Shown here piece after piece: positions 25,128 to 32,522 of a stretch of DNA of 32,522 nucleotides. Source of the DNA: Verrucomicrobiota bacterium (GTDB lineage: Bacteria; Verrucomicrobiota; Verrucomicrobiia; Opitutales; T3Sed10-336); assembly GCA_003565135.1 (NCBI GenBank), contig PXDC01000476.1, forward strand, positions 1 through 32,522. The letters run 5' to 3'. The notes under the pieces were generated by a model. The model did no database searches and was not told the DNA's origin. It was given only the letters and a program-made list of their open reading frames with translations. A program made the translations under genes and the position numbers. The first letter of the stretch is position 1; each line of letters begins with the position of its first letter.

Positions 25128-25590
25128 AGGTTGATTGGGAAGCGTAAATCCGGCGGGCCGTGTTCCAATAAAAAAATGCCCGTCCCCTACCTGAGAAAAC
25201 AAAGGGAAGGCGAGGTTCCGGTCTTTGGAGCCGCGAAGCACAGGGCGAACGCCGATTACTCCCGTGCCGGCTCCCGGTGCCGTGACGAAGCCGGAAAACG
25301 GTCGGAGATCACCGGATTTTCGAGGCGGGCGACGTATTTCCCGCCACCTGCCTCCATGATGGGAATAATCAGAATGCTACTCGGTTAAGGATCTTTCTAT
25401 TCAATATCGAAATCGAAATCGGGATCGCTATCGAAATAACTGATAGAAATTGTGTTAGCGAATTTTCGATACCGATGTCGATACCGATTTGCTCCGCCAT
25501 CTCCGCTTCGCTCTGTCGATCCCGATGGAGGGGCTTCTTATCCGAGTGCCATTCGGAATAATCACTTTTCGACAGGTTACGGGGTCGGTT
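25128..25590. other. 463-bp intergenic region with hairpins and a hexameric repeat
   Basis: No supported gene is present. A GGCGGG/CCCGCC stem (25324-25345) lies on the promoter side of the BNR_4 lipoprotein gene. From 25402 to 25489 there is a degenerate ATCGAA/ATCGGT repeat, described separately. The remainder up to the beta-helix gene stop shows an imperfect stem around 25538-25561 (TTATCCGA...TCGGAATAA) that could help end transcription of that gene. Confidence 0.5.
25402..25489. repeat. Inverted pair of degenerate hexameric (ATCGAA/ATCGGT) repeats
   Basis: The left arm (25402-25436) reads as consecutive six-base units ATCGAA, ATCGAA, ATCGGG, ATCGCT, ATCGAA. The right arm (25461-25489) carries the same type of units in the opposite orientation (TTCGAT, ACCGAT, GTCGAT, ACCGAT). 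A 24-base spacer separates them, so the region can fold into an imperfect long hairpin. The period of six and low GC contrast sharply with the surrounding DNA. Confidence 0.75.
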
Positions 25591-28548
25591 CTAAAGTCTT
25601 TCCACGCGGAGACGCATGAAGCGCTTCGACGTGCCGGCAACCGGCGTATTATCGCGGACCGTGACACGCTCGGTTTCCCCGAGTGTGGAAACCTCCTCTT
25701 CGGTGTATTCATCTCCTGAATACCAATCCGAAAGGTTTTCGGAGACTTCGACAACAAAACGGATGTCCGGCGTGGGGATGGGGCGTTCGTAAGTCAGCGA
25801 AAGCCGCCCCTCGGAAATTTCCGCAACCGGAAGGTCGCCCGGTTGGGCCGGTTGCCACGGGTCGAGGTCGAGGGCGTACTTGACGAGATTCGGTATCCCG
25901 TCACCGGCCGGGGACGCCAGGTCGGCTCCGGTTTCAGGATCGTTGCGTTCCTCCTCCGAGAAGTTTTCCGCCCACCAGGTGTCGATGGGGCGCGCCGCGA
26001 TCGCCAGGACGGCCGTGCTTTCGCGACCGGCGCTGTAGGCGGTTCCGTGCCTGAGGCGGAGGCTGACTTCGGTGGCCTCCGGGATAAACGCCCCGTCCAC
26101 CAGGCGGACCGGCAGGCTGGCGGATGCGCGGTTTACCGATATGCCGACTGTTTCCGGCATGGCTTCCACGTCGATAAGGTCGGCGCCGGGCCCGGTCACC
26201 TCGTACTCGACCCAAATGCGCCCGTCGCGGATGCCCCGACGCTCGAGAGCCCACGTGAACGAGTCGTCTTCCGACGGGACCAGAACTCCGTTCGTTTCCC
26301 CGAAGCTGACGATCGATATCAGTCCGCCCGAACCGCGATCCGGGTCGAGTCGGTCTTCGAGTTGTTTCAGGTAGAGGCTCTGCGGGTTTACGTGTTCGCC
26401 CTGGGATATCCAATAACCGTCTTCGGCGTAGTCCGGAAACGATCCCGCCCATTTGGTGCCTTTCACCCCTATGGCCCAGTTCTGGGCCGTGGGCGGATTC
26501 TGGTTGGCAATGCGGTTGGCCGAGGAGTTCCAGATGACGTGATTCGCGCCCGCCCATCCGTGCCCGGAGCCGAAATTGAGGCGGTTCTGCACGTTGATAT
26601 CCCGGTGCGGAATCTCAATGTTATCGTACAGGGCGCCCGTTGCCCAACGGTGGTGCGGGCCGGTATCGGAATAGGAGTGCTCGCCGCGACTCTGGAGAAA
26701 TACATTGGGGCCATGGGTGCGGCTGCTGGTGCCGTAATCGTGCCGCGCGTAGCGGGCGTAGCAGCGTTGGACCAGGCAAAGCTGCCCTCCCTGTACGTAG
26801 AAAGGGTAACGCCGGCTTCCGCTGATCGTGGAGATCGGGTCAAGCAGCGCGCTGTCCTCCACGGTGATCCACTTCGATCGTCGCTCCATCAGGACCGTTC
26901 CGAATCCGAAATGGACACCGGTCAACTCCCGTGCCCAGGCGTTCTGTACCCGGTCGAATACGACGAATGTCCAGGCGTGATCCTCGTCGTCCGGGGAACC
27001 GTCGTAAGCCGAAACCGACCGGATGTTTTCGATGCCGACCTGCGAGATCCGTTCCGGAAAGGTGTAGGTGTAGATCCACCCGCCGCCGTACTGATCTTCC
27101 AGGGCGTTCATGACCGGCGCATCGATGGTGATTTCGTTGCCGTCGATGGCCGTGATGACCCGGTCGTACTGGATATCGTACTGCCCGGCCTGCCACTGGG
27201 TGATCGGCAGGCCGTCCGATCGTTCCGGGATCTCGTCCATCCCGATGGCCGAAATCCATTCCTCGGTGCTGGGACGGTAGACGATGATGGTGTCACCGAC
27301 CTCGAGGCCGCTCGCGTCGTCGACGCGGAAGCTGCGTGCCCCGACCGGAACATAGGCGTCGGTGATGATCCGGTTGCCGGAAGTGCGATTCCAGGTTCCG
27401 GCAGTGGCGCCGACCTCGATCAGGGTGCGACGGATGGTTCCGGTGGCGTGGATTACGGTTCCATCCTCCCCGCGTCCTTCGCCCCGCAGAACGATGCCGC
27501 TGGAGGAAATGCGCAGCGATCCCTCGACTTCGTACGCGCCCCGTTTCAGGAGTACCGCTCCGCGAAATCCGTCCTGGTCCTCGGGAATGACGGCCACGGT
27601 GTCGATGGCCGCCTGGATCCGTTCGGTGTCGTCTCCGGCTTCAGGTTCGAGGGTGACCATGACCGGGACGTCCTCCGGGATGGGTACCCCGCCCCCCATG
27701 TACCCGGCGCTGGAGAAGTCCGGAATGCGGTTGCCGGCGTGATCTTTCGTGTACGCGAGACGGCCGTCCTCGCCGGGCACCGCGTTAGGGGGCTCTTCCT
27801 CTTCGTATTCCGGCTCGGTCACGGTTACCTCGTCGATGTCGAAGGTGACCACCGATTCGCTGTCCGGGTTGACATTGAAGGAATGAATGGGACCGACCCC
27901 GGAGGAGGAGCGGGCAAAGACGTAACTGGAGATAACCGATTCGCCGTTTATCCAGACCGAGGCCGTGCCGGGCGACAGAGACCGCTCCGTGCCGTCGGGC
28001 GCCGGGTAAACGATCCGGGTGCCGGCGTTGTTGACAAAAACTTCGAAATGCCGGACTTCGTCGTTGGAGCCGTAGTAAGCCTCCGGGTTGACGCCGCGAA
28101 TGGTGGCGGCGCTGGGCCGGAGGGAGAGAACGTGAGCCCGGTGGTTTCCGTCGCCGGCGTAAAAGTTGATGTTCAGCCAGCGGTGGTCGTTTTCCGTGGA
28201 TCGTCCCACAAAGTCGAAACTGAGCCGAACCACCTCGCTGGGCGAGTCGAGACGGGCGTAAACATTGAAATTTCCCGCGTCGATCCCCCGCAGGAAGCGG
28301 TTCCCGGTGCCGGCACCGAATAATTCGTCCGGATCGTCCGCGATTTTCAGCTCTCCGTGACCGGTCGAAACCGAATGCCATGGTCCGCCCTGGCCCTGTG
28401 TTTGCGGTAATCCGTCCAGCGGCGCGCCGTTGAAGTCGTCGTGGAAAAGAACCGTTTCGGCCGCCAGGACCGGGGACAGAATCAACGAGACGATGGCCGG
28501 CAACCAGTTCCTGTGGAAGCTCTTGGGAACGAATAGGCGAGGATCCAT
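25591..28548 (-). CDS. Large secreted right-handed beta-helix protein (pectate lyase-like)
   Basis: The protein has 985 residues with a signal peptide (WLPAIVSLILSPVLAAE). Residues about 32-245 form a beta-sandwich-like N-terminal domain (FHDDFNGAPLDGLPQT onward). A short acidic Pro linker (EYEEEEPPNAVPGE) leads into the catalytic-like part: DDTERIQAAIDTV, GAVLLKRGAYEV and GIVLRGEGRGEDGT are typical of Pectate_lyase_3-like beta-helices. The later stretch YDNIEIPHRDINVQNRLNFG, GHGWAGANHVIWNSSAN and PPTAQNWAIG resembles DUF4955-type proteins. The C-terminus contains GDGIPNLVKYALDLDP and a beta-rich end (SKRFMRLRVERL), which I associate with secreted verrucomicrobial proteins. It probably acts on an extracellular polysaccharide. 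It is divergent from the sulfatase gene. Confidence 0.85.
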   Translation of the reverse strand: MDPRLFVPKSFHRNWLPAIVSLILSPVLAAETVLFHDDFNGAPLDGLPQTQGQGGPWHSVSTGHGELKIADDPDELFGAGTGNRFLRGIDAGNFNVYARLDSPSEVVRLSFDFVGRSTENDHRWLNINFYAGDGNHRAHVLSLRPSAATIRGVNPEAYYGSNDEVRHFEVFVNNAGTRIVYPAPDGTERSLSPGTASVWINGESVISSYVFARSSSGVGPIHSFNVNPDSESVVTFDIDEVTVTEPEYEEEEPPNAVPGEDGRLAYTKDHAGNRIPDFSSAGYMGGGVPIPEDVPVMVTLEPEAGDDTERIQAAIDTVAVIPEDQDGFRGAVLLKRGAYEVEGSLRISSSGIVLRGEGRGEDGTVIHATGTIRRTLIEVGATAGTWNRTSGNRIITDAYVPVGARSFRVDDASGLEVGDTIIVYRPSTEEWISAIGMDEIPERSDGLPITQWQAGQYDIQYDRVITAIDGNEITIDAPVMNALEDQYGGGWIYTYTFPERISQVGIENIRSVSAYDGSPDDEDHAWTFVVFDRVQNAWARELTGVHFGFGTVLMERRSKWITVEDSALLDPISTISGSRRYPFYVQGGQLCLVQRCYARYARHDYGTSSRTHGPNVFLQSRGEHSYSDTGPHHRWATGALYDNIEIPHRDINVQNRLNFGSGHGWAGANHVIWNSSANRIANQNPPTAQNWAIGVKGTKWAGSFPDYAEDGYWISQGEHVNPQSLYLKQLEDRLDPDRGSGGLISIVSFGETNGVLVPSEDDSFTWALERRGIRDGRIWVEYEVTGPGADLIDVEAMPETVGISVNRASASLPVRLVDGAFIPEATEVSLRLRHGTAYSAGRESTAVLAIAARPIDTWWAENFSEEERNDPETGADLASPAGDGIPNLVKYALDLDPWQPAQPGDLPVAEISEGRLSLTYERPIPTPDIRFVVEVSENLSDWYSGDEYTEEEVSTLGETERVTVRDNTPVAGTSKRFMRLRVERL

Positions 28549-28659
28549 GGGTTTAGCTTATCACAAAACAGAGACGAAATTCCGATAGAATTCGGTTTGG
28601 GGTCACCTTTTTTCTGTTTCGGGATGCTTCGTGCTTGTGAATCCGGTGCGCCCGGACTT

Positions 28660-30132
28660 ATGCAAGCTCCTGTGAAGAACCGCCCGCCGCACGTCATCAT
28701 ACTCATGGCCGATCAACTGCGCGCCGATTTTATCGGCGAACACACTCCGAATATTTGCGCCCTGATGAACGAGGGCACTTCGTTTTCACGGGCGTATTGC
28801 GCGTCACCTCTCTGTGTGCCGGCCCGCGGAGCTTTTTTTACCGGCTGTTATCCGAACCGAAACGGTTCCCTCATCAATCCCTGGCGTGAGGCCGATCGAT
28901 CGCATGGCTACGTCCGCCCCGAGGTGCCGACGCTTTATTCGCTCATGGAGGACAAGTGGGACAGCTGGCACGCGGGAAAGCAGCACCTTTTTCAGGAGGG
29001 GAAACTGGATGAGGATCCGGACAGTAAAACCCGCTGGCTCGGGAGGCGCAGGATGCAGGATTACGGCGATTTCGTGCGTGCCGCGGGGGTGCGCCCACCG
29101 GGGGGAGCGAGGTACCGTGGGCTGGTTCCGGAAATGGTGGGCGGCCGCGCGACCCATCCTCGATGGTACAGTATCCCGGCGACGGGACGTTACGAACACG
29201 ACTATAGGTATTTTTTCGATGGATACATAAATTCCCGCGGAGTGGAGGCCATTGACGGGCGCGACCCGGCTCGGCCGTTTCTGCTCAACCTGATGTATCT
29301 CGCCCCGCACCCGCCGCTGGAAATCCCGGAGCCATGGTACTCCCGCGTAAAGTCCGTCGAACTGGCGGACAACGTGGCTCGGTGGGACACGGGACAGTCG
29401 CCCCTGCAGTTGTACAACCTGCCGGGTTTCATCGGTTCCGGATACAGTCGCGACGACTGGTGGGAAATCTGGCGGGTATACGCCGGGCTGGTCAGCCTCC
29501 TGGACGATGCCATTGGCGAGATCCTGGGGAAACTCAAGGCGGAAGGGCTCTACGACGATGCCCTGATCGTTTTTACGGCCGACCACGGTGAAATGCTGGG
29601 GTCGCACTGTGCCTGGCAGAAAATGTGCATGTACCAGGAGTCAACCCGGGTTCCCCTCAGCATCAAGTTGCCCGCGGGAGCCCGGCAGGTTTCCGCTTCG
29701 GACGAACTCGTCAGCCATGTCGACGTTCTGCCCACGCTTTGCGATTTCCTCGGTATGGAACCGCCGGCAAATCTTTCCGGCGTTTCCCTGCGGTCGGTGG
29801 TGGAGGACGGAACCCCGCTGGAACGGGAGGCGGTTTTTATCCAGGCGGACGGTAACGGGGCCCGGGGGAATTTCCAGCGCTGTGTGGTGCGGGGCGATCA
29901 CAAACTTATTGTCGACCTGTTCAAGGACGAGGTGTTCTTCGAACTGTACAACGTGGTCGACGACCCGGAGGAGCAATTCAACCTCGCGTGGGAGGAAGGC
30001 GATCGGGTGGCCGTTCTGCTCGAGCTTCTGACCGCGGAAATGCGGGCCGGCCATGATTTGATCGAAATTCCGGCGGACGCCTACGCCCGCTTCCGGGATG
30101 ATTACGCCGAGTTGCGGCCTAGCCGAACGTAA
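28660..30132 (+). CDS. Sulfatase (family S1, arylsulfatase/choline-sulfatase type)
   Basis: The protein has about 490 residues from the ATG at 28660; an ATG at 28624 is an alternative. It opens PPHVIILMADQLRADFIG, with the metal-binding Asp in ADQ as in choline-sulfatase-like members. The active-site motif is C52-V-P-A-R56 in SPLCVPARGAFFTG, where C52 would become formylglycine. Other conserved parts are LNLMYLAPHPPLEIP, FTADHGEMLGSH and a C-terminal ELYNVVDDPEEQFNLA. It hydrolyses sulfate esters, here probably on sulfated glycans or their fragments. No signal peptide is visible from either start, so it may work in the cytoplasm on imported oligosaccharides. Its 3' end overlaps the convergent gene by 14 bases. 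Confidence 0.92.
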   Translation: MQAPVKNRPPHVIILMADQLRADFIGEHTPNICALMNEGTSFSRAYCASPLCVPARGAFFTGCYPNRNGSLINPWREADRSHGYVRPEVPTLYSLMEDKWDSWHAGKQHLFQEGKLDEDPDSKTRWLGRRRMQDYGDFVRAAGVRPPGGARYRGLVPEMVGGRATHPRWYSIPATGRYEHDYRYFFDGYINSRGVEAIDGRDPARPFLLNLMYLAPHPPLEIPEPWYSRVKSVELADNVARWDTGQSPLQLYNLPGFIGSGYSRDDWWEIWRVYAGLVSLLDDAIGEILGKLKAEGLYDDALIVFTADHGEMLGSHCAWQKMCMYQESTRVPLSIKLPAGARQVSASDELVSHVDVLPTLCDFLGMEPPANLSGVSLRSVVEDGTPLEREAVFIQADGNGARGNFQRCVVRGDHKLIVDLFKDEVFFELYNVVDDPEEQFNLAWEEGDRVAVLLELLTAEMRAGHDLIEIPADAYARFRDDYAELRPSRT

Positions 30133-31249
30133 ACTCCGTCTGGCCGAGACCGGCCGTCCGGGCATCATTTTGCGTCCGCTTTCGCGGAGTCTTGCGCCGC
30201 TTCGCTTCCGCCGATGCCCGGCCGAGTCCGGCCGGCTTTTTCCATTCGCCGATCAACGATTCCATTTCCTCGCGTTGGCCCCGGGCATGATCGAGCGCCA
30301 GTTCCAGGTCACGGCGGAGGCGGGCTTCGATTTTGCCGCGGTCCCTGACGCGGGAGAACCTCCAGGCGGGGTCGCGACGGGCTTCGCGCAGGCGGCGCCG
30401 GACCTCCTTGAGTGAGTCGCGAAATTTTCTCCCGACTTTTTCCAGCAGCGTTATGCCCGTCGCCTCGGTCACCCGGTCCTCTTCCACTTCACAGAGGGCC
30501 AGGAGCGTGTCGAGGTGCTCGAGATTGCCTTCCTGATAGGCTTCCTGGGCTTCGTGCCAAAGCTCATTCTTCCGGGCGGTGATTTCGCCCTGGACATCCG
30601 GGTGCAGTTTGCGGGCCAGAAGTCGGAAACGGTCCTTGAGACGGGTCAGGCGGCTTCCTTCCTCGAGGGACCGCGCCGATGACGCCGCCTTTCGCGCGGT
30701 GGCATGGTCGTTGGCGGTTCCGCCGGTCCGGCCGGTGAACTCGCGGAACATCTCCTCCGCCTCATCGTCCTCACATCCGAATACATCGCGGAAAAACGCG
30801 TCGAAAGCGTCATCTTCGTCATCGTCTTCGTCAAAGTCGAAATCCTCATCGGCGTCGTCAGCGTCGCCGTCCTCCCGGTCCCGGTGCTCGCGGTCGGCCA
30901 TTACGCGGCGGTAGGCGGCACGGTGGCTGCCGCCGCGGTAATGGTACTCAAATTCAACCTCCTCAATCAGTTCGGCATGTTGCCGAACGATGGATTCTTC
31001 CCGTTCCACTTTCGCAGTCAGCTCGCCCAAGCGGTCCCGGTACCAACGCTCAAAGGCGGGGCGATCCTCGTTTTCGTAGCGGATCCATTCCGAACGGGCC
31101 TCCTCCAGCCGGTTCATCGCCAGACGGCATTTTTCGAGCGCATCCCGTTTTATCGGCTCCTGGTCGAGGGTGACGAGCGCGCGGCAGGGGTTGCGCCGTA
31201 TGTTCCGCGGCTGGCGGTGGGCCGTTTTCTTCGGTCGTTTTTTTGCCAT
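30119..31249 (-). CDS. Acidic coiled-coil protein with J-domain-like HPD segment
   Basis: This 376-residue cytoplasmic protein is highly charged. Residues 1-22 are basic, 34-100 are predicted helical or coiled coil (RLEEARSEWIRYENEDRP), and 123-150 form an Asp/Glu tract. Residues about 200-250 read RLKDRFRLLARKLHPDVQ with HPD at 216-218 and a following helix AQEAYQEGNLEHLDTLLAL, which matches helices II-III of a J domain. The J-like unit is internal, not N-terminal. The C-terminal part is again helical and basic. HPD motifs stimulate Hsp70 ATPase activity, so a DnaK co-chaperone role is possible but unproven. The strongly acidic tract has no assigned function. The gene ends inside the sulfatase 3' end. 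Confidence 0.75.
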   Translation of the reverse strand: MAKKRPKKTAHRQPRNIRRNPCRALVTLDQEPIKRDALEKCRLAMNRLEEARSEWIRYENEDRPAFERWYRDRLGELTAKVEREESIVRQHAELIEEVEFEYHYRGGSHRAAYRRVMADREHRDREDGDADDADEDFDFDEDDDEDDAFDAFFRDVFGCEDDEAEEMFREFTGRTGGTANDHATARKAASSARSLEEGSRLTRLKDRFRLLARKLHPDVQGEITARKNELWHEAQEAYQEGNLEHLDTLLALCEVEEDRVTEATGITLLEKVGRKFRDSLKEVRRRLREARRDPAWRFSRVRDRGKIEARLRRDLELALDHARGQREEMESLIGEWKKPAGLGRASAEAKRRKTPRKRTQNDARTAGLGQTEFTFG

Positions 31250-31367
31250 CAGCGCCTTAAGTGAACGACGATGACCGGCCGGGGCAATGGTAAAAAGGGT
31301 AGGGTAACCCGTTCGTTCGACCGCCGTCGTGCGGGGAGTGGAATCCGATGTCGATTTTCGGATAAGT

Positions 31368-31403
31368 GGGCAGGCCGCCTACCCCTAAGCGGCCTGCCCT
31401 TTT
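31368..31403 (+). terminator. Strong plus-strand rho-independent terminator without an obvious plus-strand gene
   Basis: GGGCAGGCCGC (31368-31378) pairs perfectly with GCGGCCTGCCC (31389-31399) over a 10-base loop and is followed by TTTT. The gene to its left is on the minus strand, so the transcript it would end is unknown: a small RNA from 31250-31403, or readthrough from the sulfatase gene. Confidence 0.7.
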
Positions 31404-31412
31404 AGTTACCCC

Positions 31413-31433
31413 AAAACCTCCGCTATGCGGAGG
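31413..31433 (-). terminator. Minus-strand terminator downstream of thrC
   Basis: On the reverse strand the palindrome CCTCCGC-ATA-GCGGAGG is followed directly by TTTT (31413-31416) and then GGGG. It is the first hairpin met by transcription leaving thrC, 234 bases after the stop. The T-run is short. Confidence 0.6.
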
Positions 31434-31666
31434 AAAGAAGTAATTAAGCACGATTCCCGGGGAATAGCAAAAGGATTTGCGAGCGGAAACCGGCGATCGC
31501 GTTCGATTGTCGACACTATAAGCGCTTCCGTCCGCACGCCCCGATGATCCGTAGCCTGTTCTAATTAACAACGTGCGCGATTCCCGAAAGCGGGTCCGCC
31601 GAATGTCGGATGGGCGCGGCCGGTGGCCGATGCTGGTTTCCGTCCGGATCCTTTTCGTCCGGCGAA

Positions 31667-32522
31667 TCAGAGTCGGTCCCAGGAAATGGGTTGGGCCAGG
31701 TCGAGTCGCGGCAGGTTTTCCCGGACCGCCTCCGGGTATTTTTGACCGGCACCGGTATTGAAAATTACGATACGGTCCGATTTTCGCACCACGCCTTGTT
31801 CCAGCAGTCGCGGCAGGGCCGAGAGGCAGACCGCCGTTTCCGGGCAGAACGATAGTCCCTCCCGGGAAACGGCATGGCGCAGGGATTCCCCGATCTCCGC
31901 TTCCGGCACGGCAATGGCGACACCGCCGCTCTCCCGCACGGCATCGAGAATCATGAAATCACCCACCGCCACCGGCACACGGATGCCGCTCGCCACCGTG
32001 GCCGCGTTATCGAACTTTCGGGCAAACCGCTCGCCGCGATCGAATGCCCGGACGATGGGGGCACACCCCTCGCTCTGGCAGGAGATCATTTTCGGTTTGC
32101 GGGAGGATTTCAGCCAGCCCAGCGCCTCCAGTTCCGCAAACGCCTTCCACATGCCCACCAGTCCCGTTCCGCCCCCGGTGGGGTAGAGGATCGCGTCGGG
32201 CAGTTCCCAGTCGAGCTGCTCGGCCAACTCGAGACCCATGGTCTTTTTTCCCTCGATTCGGTAGGGTTCTTTCAACGTGGACAGATCGAACCAGCCGCGT
32301 TTTGTCTTTCCCTCGCCCACAATTCGGCCGCAATCGTCGATCAGGCCGTTGACCAGGTAGGTCCGTGCTCCCGCCAGCCAGCATTCTTTCCGGTTGATCG
32401 CCGGAGTGTCTTCCGGCATGAAAACAAACGCCTCCATGCCGGCTCGCGCGGCGTAGGCCGCCATGGCTCCGCCCGCGTTTCCCGCAGTGGGAGCGGCGAC
32501 CGAGCGGATGCCGAATTCGTGG
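31667..32522 (-). CDS. thrC: Threonine synthase, C-terminal part, cut by window edge
   Basis: The reverse strand encodes the last ~285 residues of a fold-type II pyridoxal phosphate enzyme. APTAGNAGGAMAAYAARAG at the window edge and MEAFVFMPEDTPAINRKE are the typical threonine synthase segment behind the PLP-binding lysine, which lies beyond the window. LYPTGGGTGLVGMWKAF is the glycine loop holding the PLP phosphate. MISCQSEGCAPIVRAF and SGIRVPVAVGDFMILDAV are also characteristic. The enzyme converts O-phosphohomoserine to threonine in the cytoplasm. The reading frame continues to base 32522 without a start, so the internal ATG at 32464 is not the true start. Related enzymes such as threonine dehydratase are less likely given the QSEGCAP segment. 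Confidence 0.93.
   Translation of the reverse strand, partial: HEFGIRSVAAPTAGNAGGAMAAYAARAGMEAFVFMPEDTPAINRKECWLAGARTYLVNGLIDDCGRIVGEGKTKRGWFDLSTLKEPYRIEGKKTMGLELAEQLDWELPDAILYPTGGGTGLVGMWKAFAELEALGWLKSSRKPKMISCQSEGCAPIVRAFDRGERFARKFDNAATVASGIRVPVAVGDFMILDAVRESGGVAIAVPEAEIGESLRHAVSREGLSFCPETAVCLSALPRLLEQGVVRKSDRIVIFNTGAGQKYPEAVRENLPRLDLAQPISWDRL

Larger units (their letters stand above)
31250..31666. other. 417-bp intergenic region with two strong hairpins
   Basis: No gene is supported on either strand. The region holds the promoter side of the J-domain-like gene, a plus-strand terminator-like hairpin (31368-31403) and a minus-strand one (31413-31433). The remaining 233 bases up to the thrC stop show no clear structure and may be the thrC 3' untranslated region. 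Confidence 0.55.

Noticed and set aside
25843-28323. 826-codon open frame on the plus strand
   Set aside because: It is fully antisense to the beta-helix protein gene, has biased composition (R, G, V, D rich) and no recognisable domain. Long antisense frames are expected in high-GC DNA.
31257-31571. 104-codon minus-strand frame in the intergenic region
   Set aside because: It spans both terminator hairpins and has an odd composition with no known domain, so it is probably not translated.
1-32522. CRISPR arrays, rRNA genes, transposases, integrases
   Set aside because: I looked for regularly spaced repeats, rRNA signatures and transposase or integrase motifs across both strands and saw none.

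Overview
The window is high-GC bacterial DNA with an open gene layout and no phage or insertion-sequence genes. Its contents suggest a member of the Verrucomicrobiota, probably of the Opitutales/Puniceicoccales type. The pointers are a cluster of secreted polysaccharide-active proteins (two BNR_4-type proteins, a beta-helix lyase-like protein with a C-terminal 'DGIPNLVKYALDLDP' segment, and a GHL10-like glycosidase), a sulfatase, and a hexameric ATCGAA/ATCGGT-type repeat. This assignment is inference from gene content; no rRNA is present.

Left part (1-9.1 kb): housekeeping and mixed genes. In order these are the N-terminal end of a UDP-sugar pyrophosphorylase (minus strand, cut by the window edge), a remnant of an amidohydrolase running up to a tRNA-Ser(CGA), a 25-bp duplication of the tRNA 3' end, an orphan NtrC-type sigma-54 activator, a PstS-like periplasmic protein, dihydropteroate synthase (folP), a GHL10-type secreted glycosidase, an AI-2E family transporter, an M28 aminopeptidase and methionine sulfoxide reductase B.

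Middle part (9.2-16.6 kb): an atypical nitrous-oxide reduction locus. nosZ (clade-II-like, with a lipoprotein signal), a four-helix membrane protein, nosD, nosF and nosY lie on the plus strand. Divergent from them are a CusF-SCO fusion lipoprotein and an azurin-like lipoprotein. NosZ carries the CuA motif, NosDFY supply the maturation ABC machinery, the SCO/CusF protein probably handles copper, and the cupredoxin could donate electrons. No nosL, nosR or c-type cytochrome gene is visible.

Right part (16.7-32.5 kb): a DUF2103-like small gene and a tRNA(CAT), then a probable polysaccharide-utilisation locus. It holds a BNR_4 protein, a carbohydrate ABC permease with a ~370-residue extracytoplasmic insertion made of repeated motifs, a fusion of solute-binding protein and permease in one polypeptide, a second BNR_4 lipoprotein, a beta-helix protein and a sulfatase. 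No ABC ATPase is encoded with these. A J-domain-like acidic protein, a double-hairpin intergenic region and the C-terminal part of threonine synthase close the window. The chimeric transporter is the most unusual system seen here, followed by the NosL-less nos cluster.
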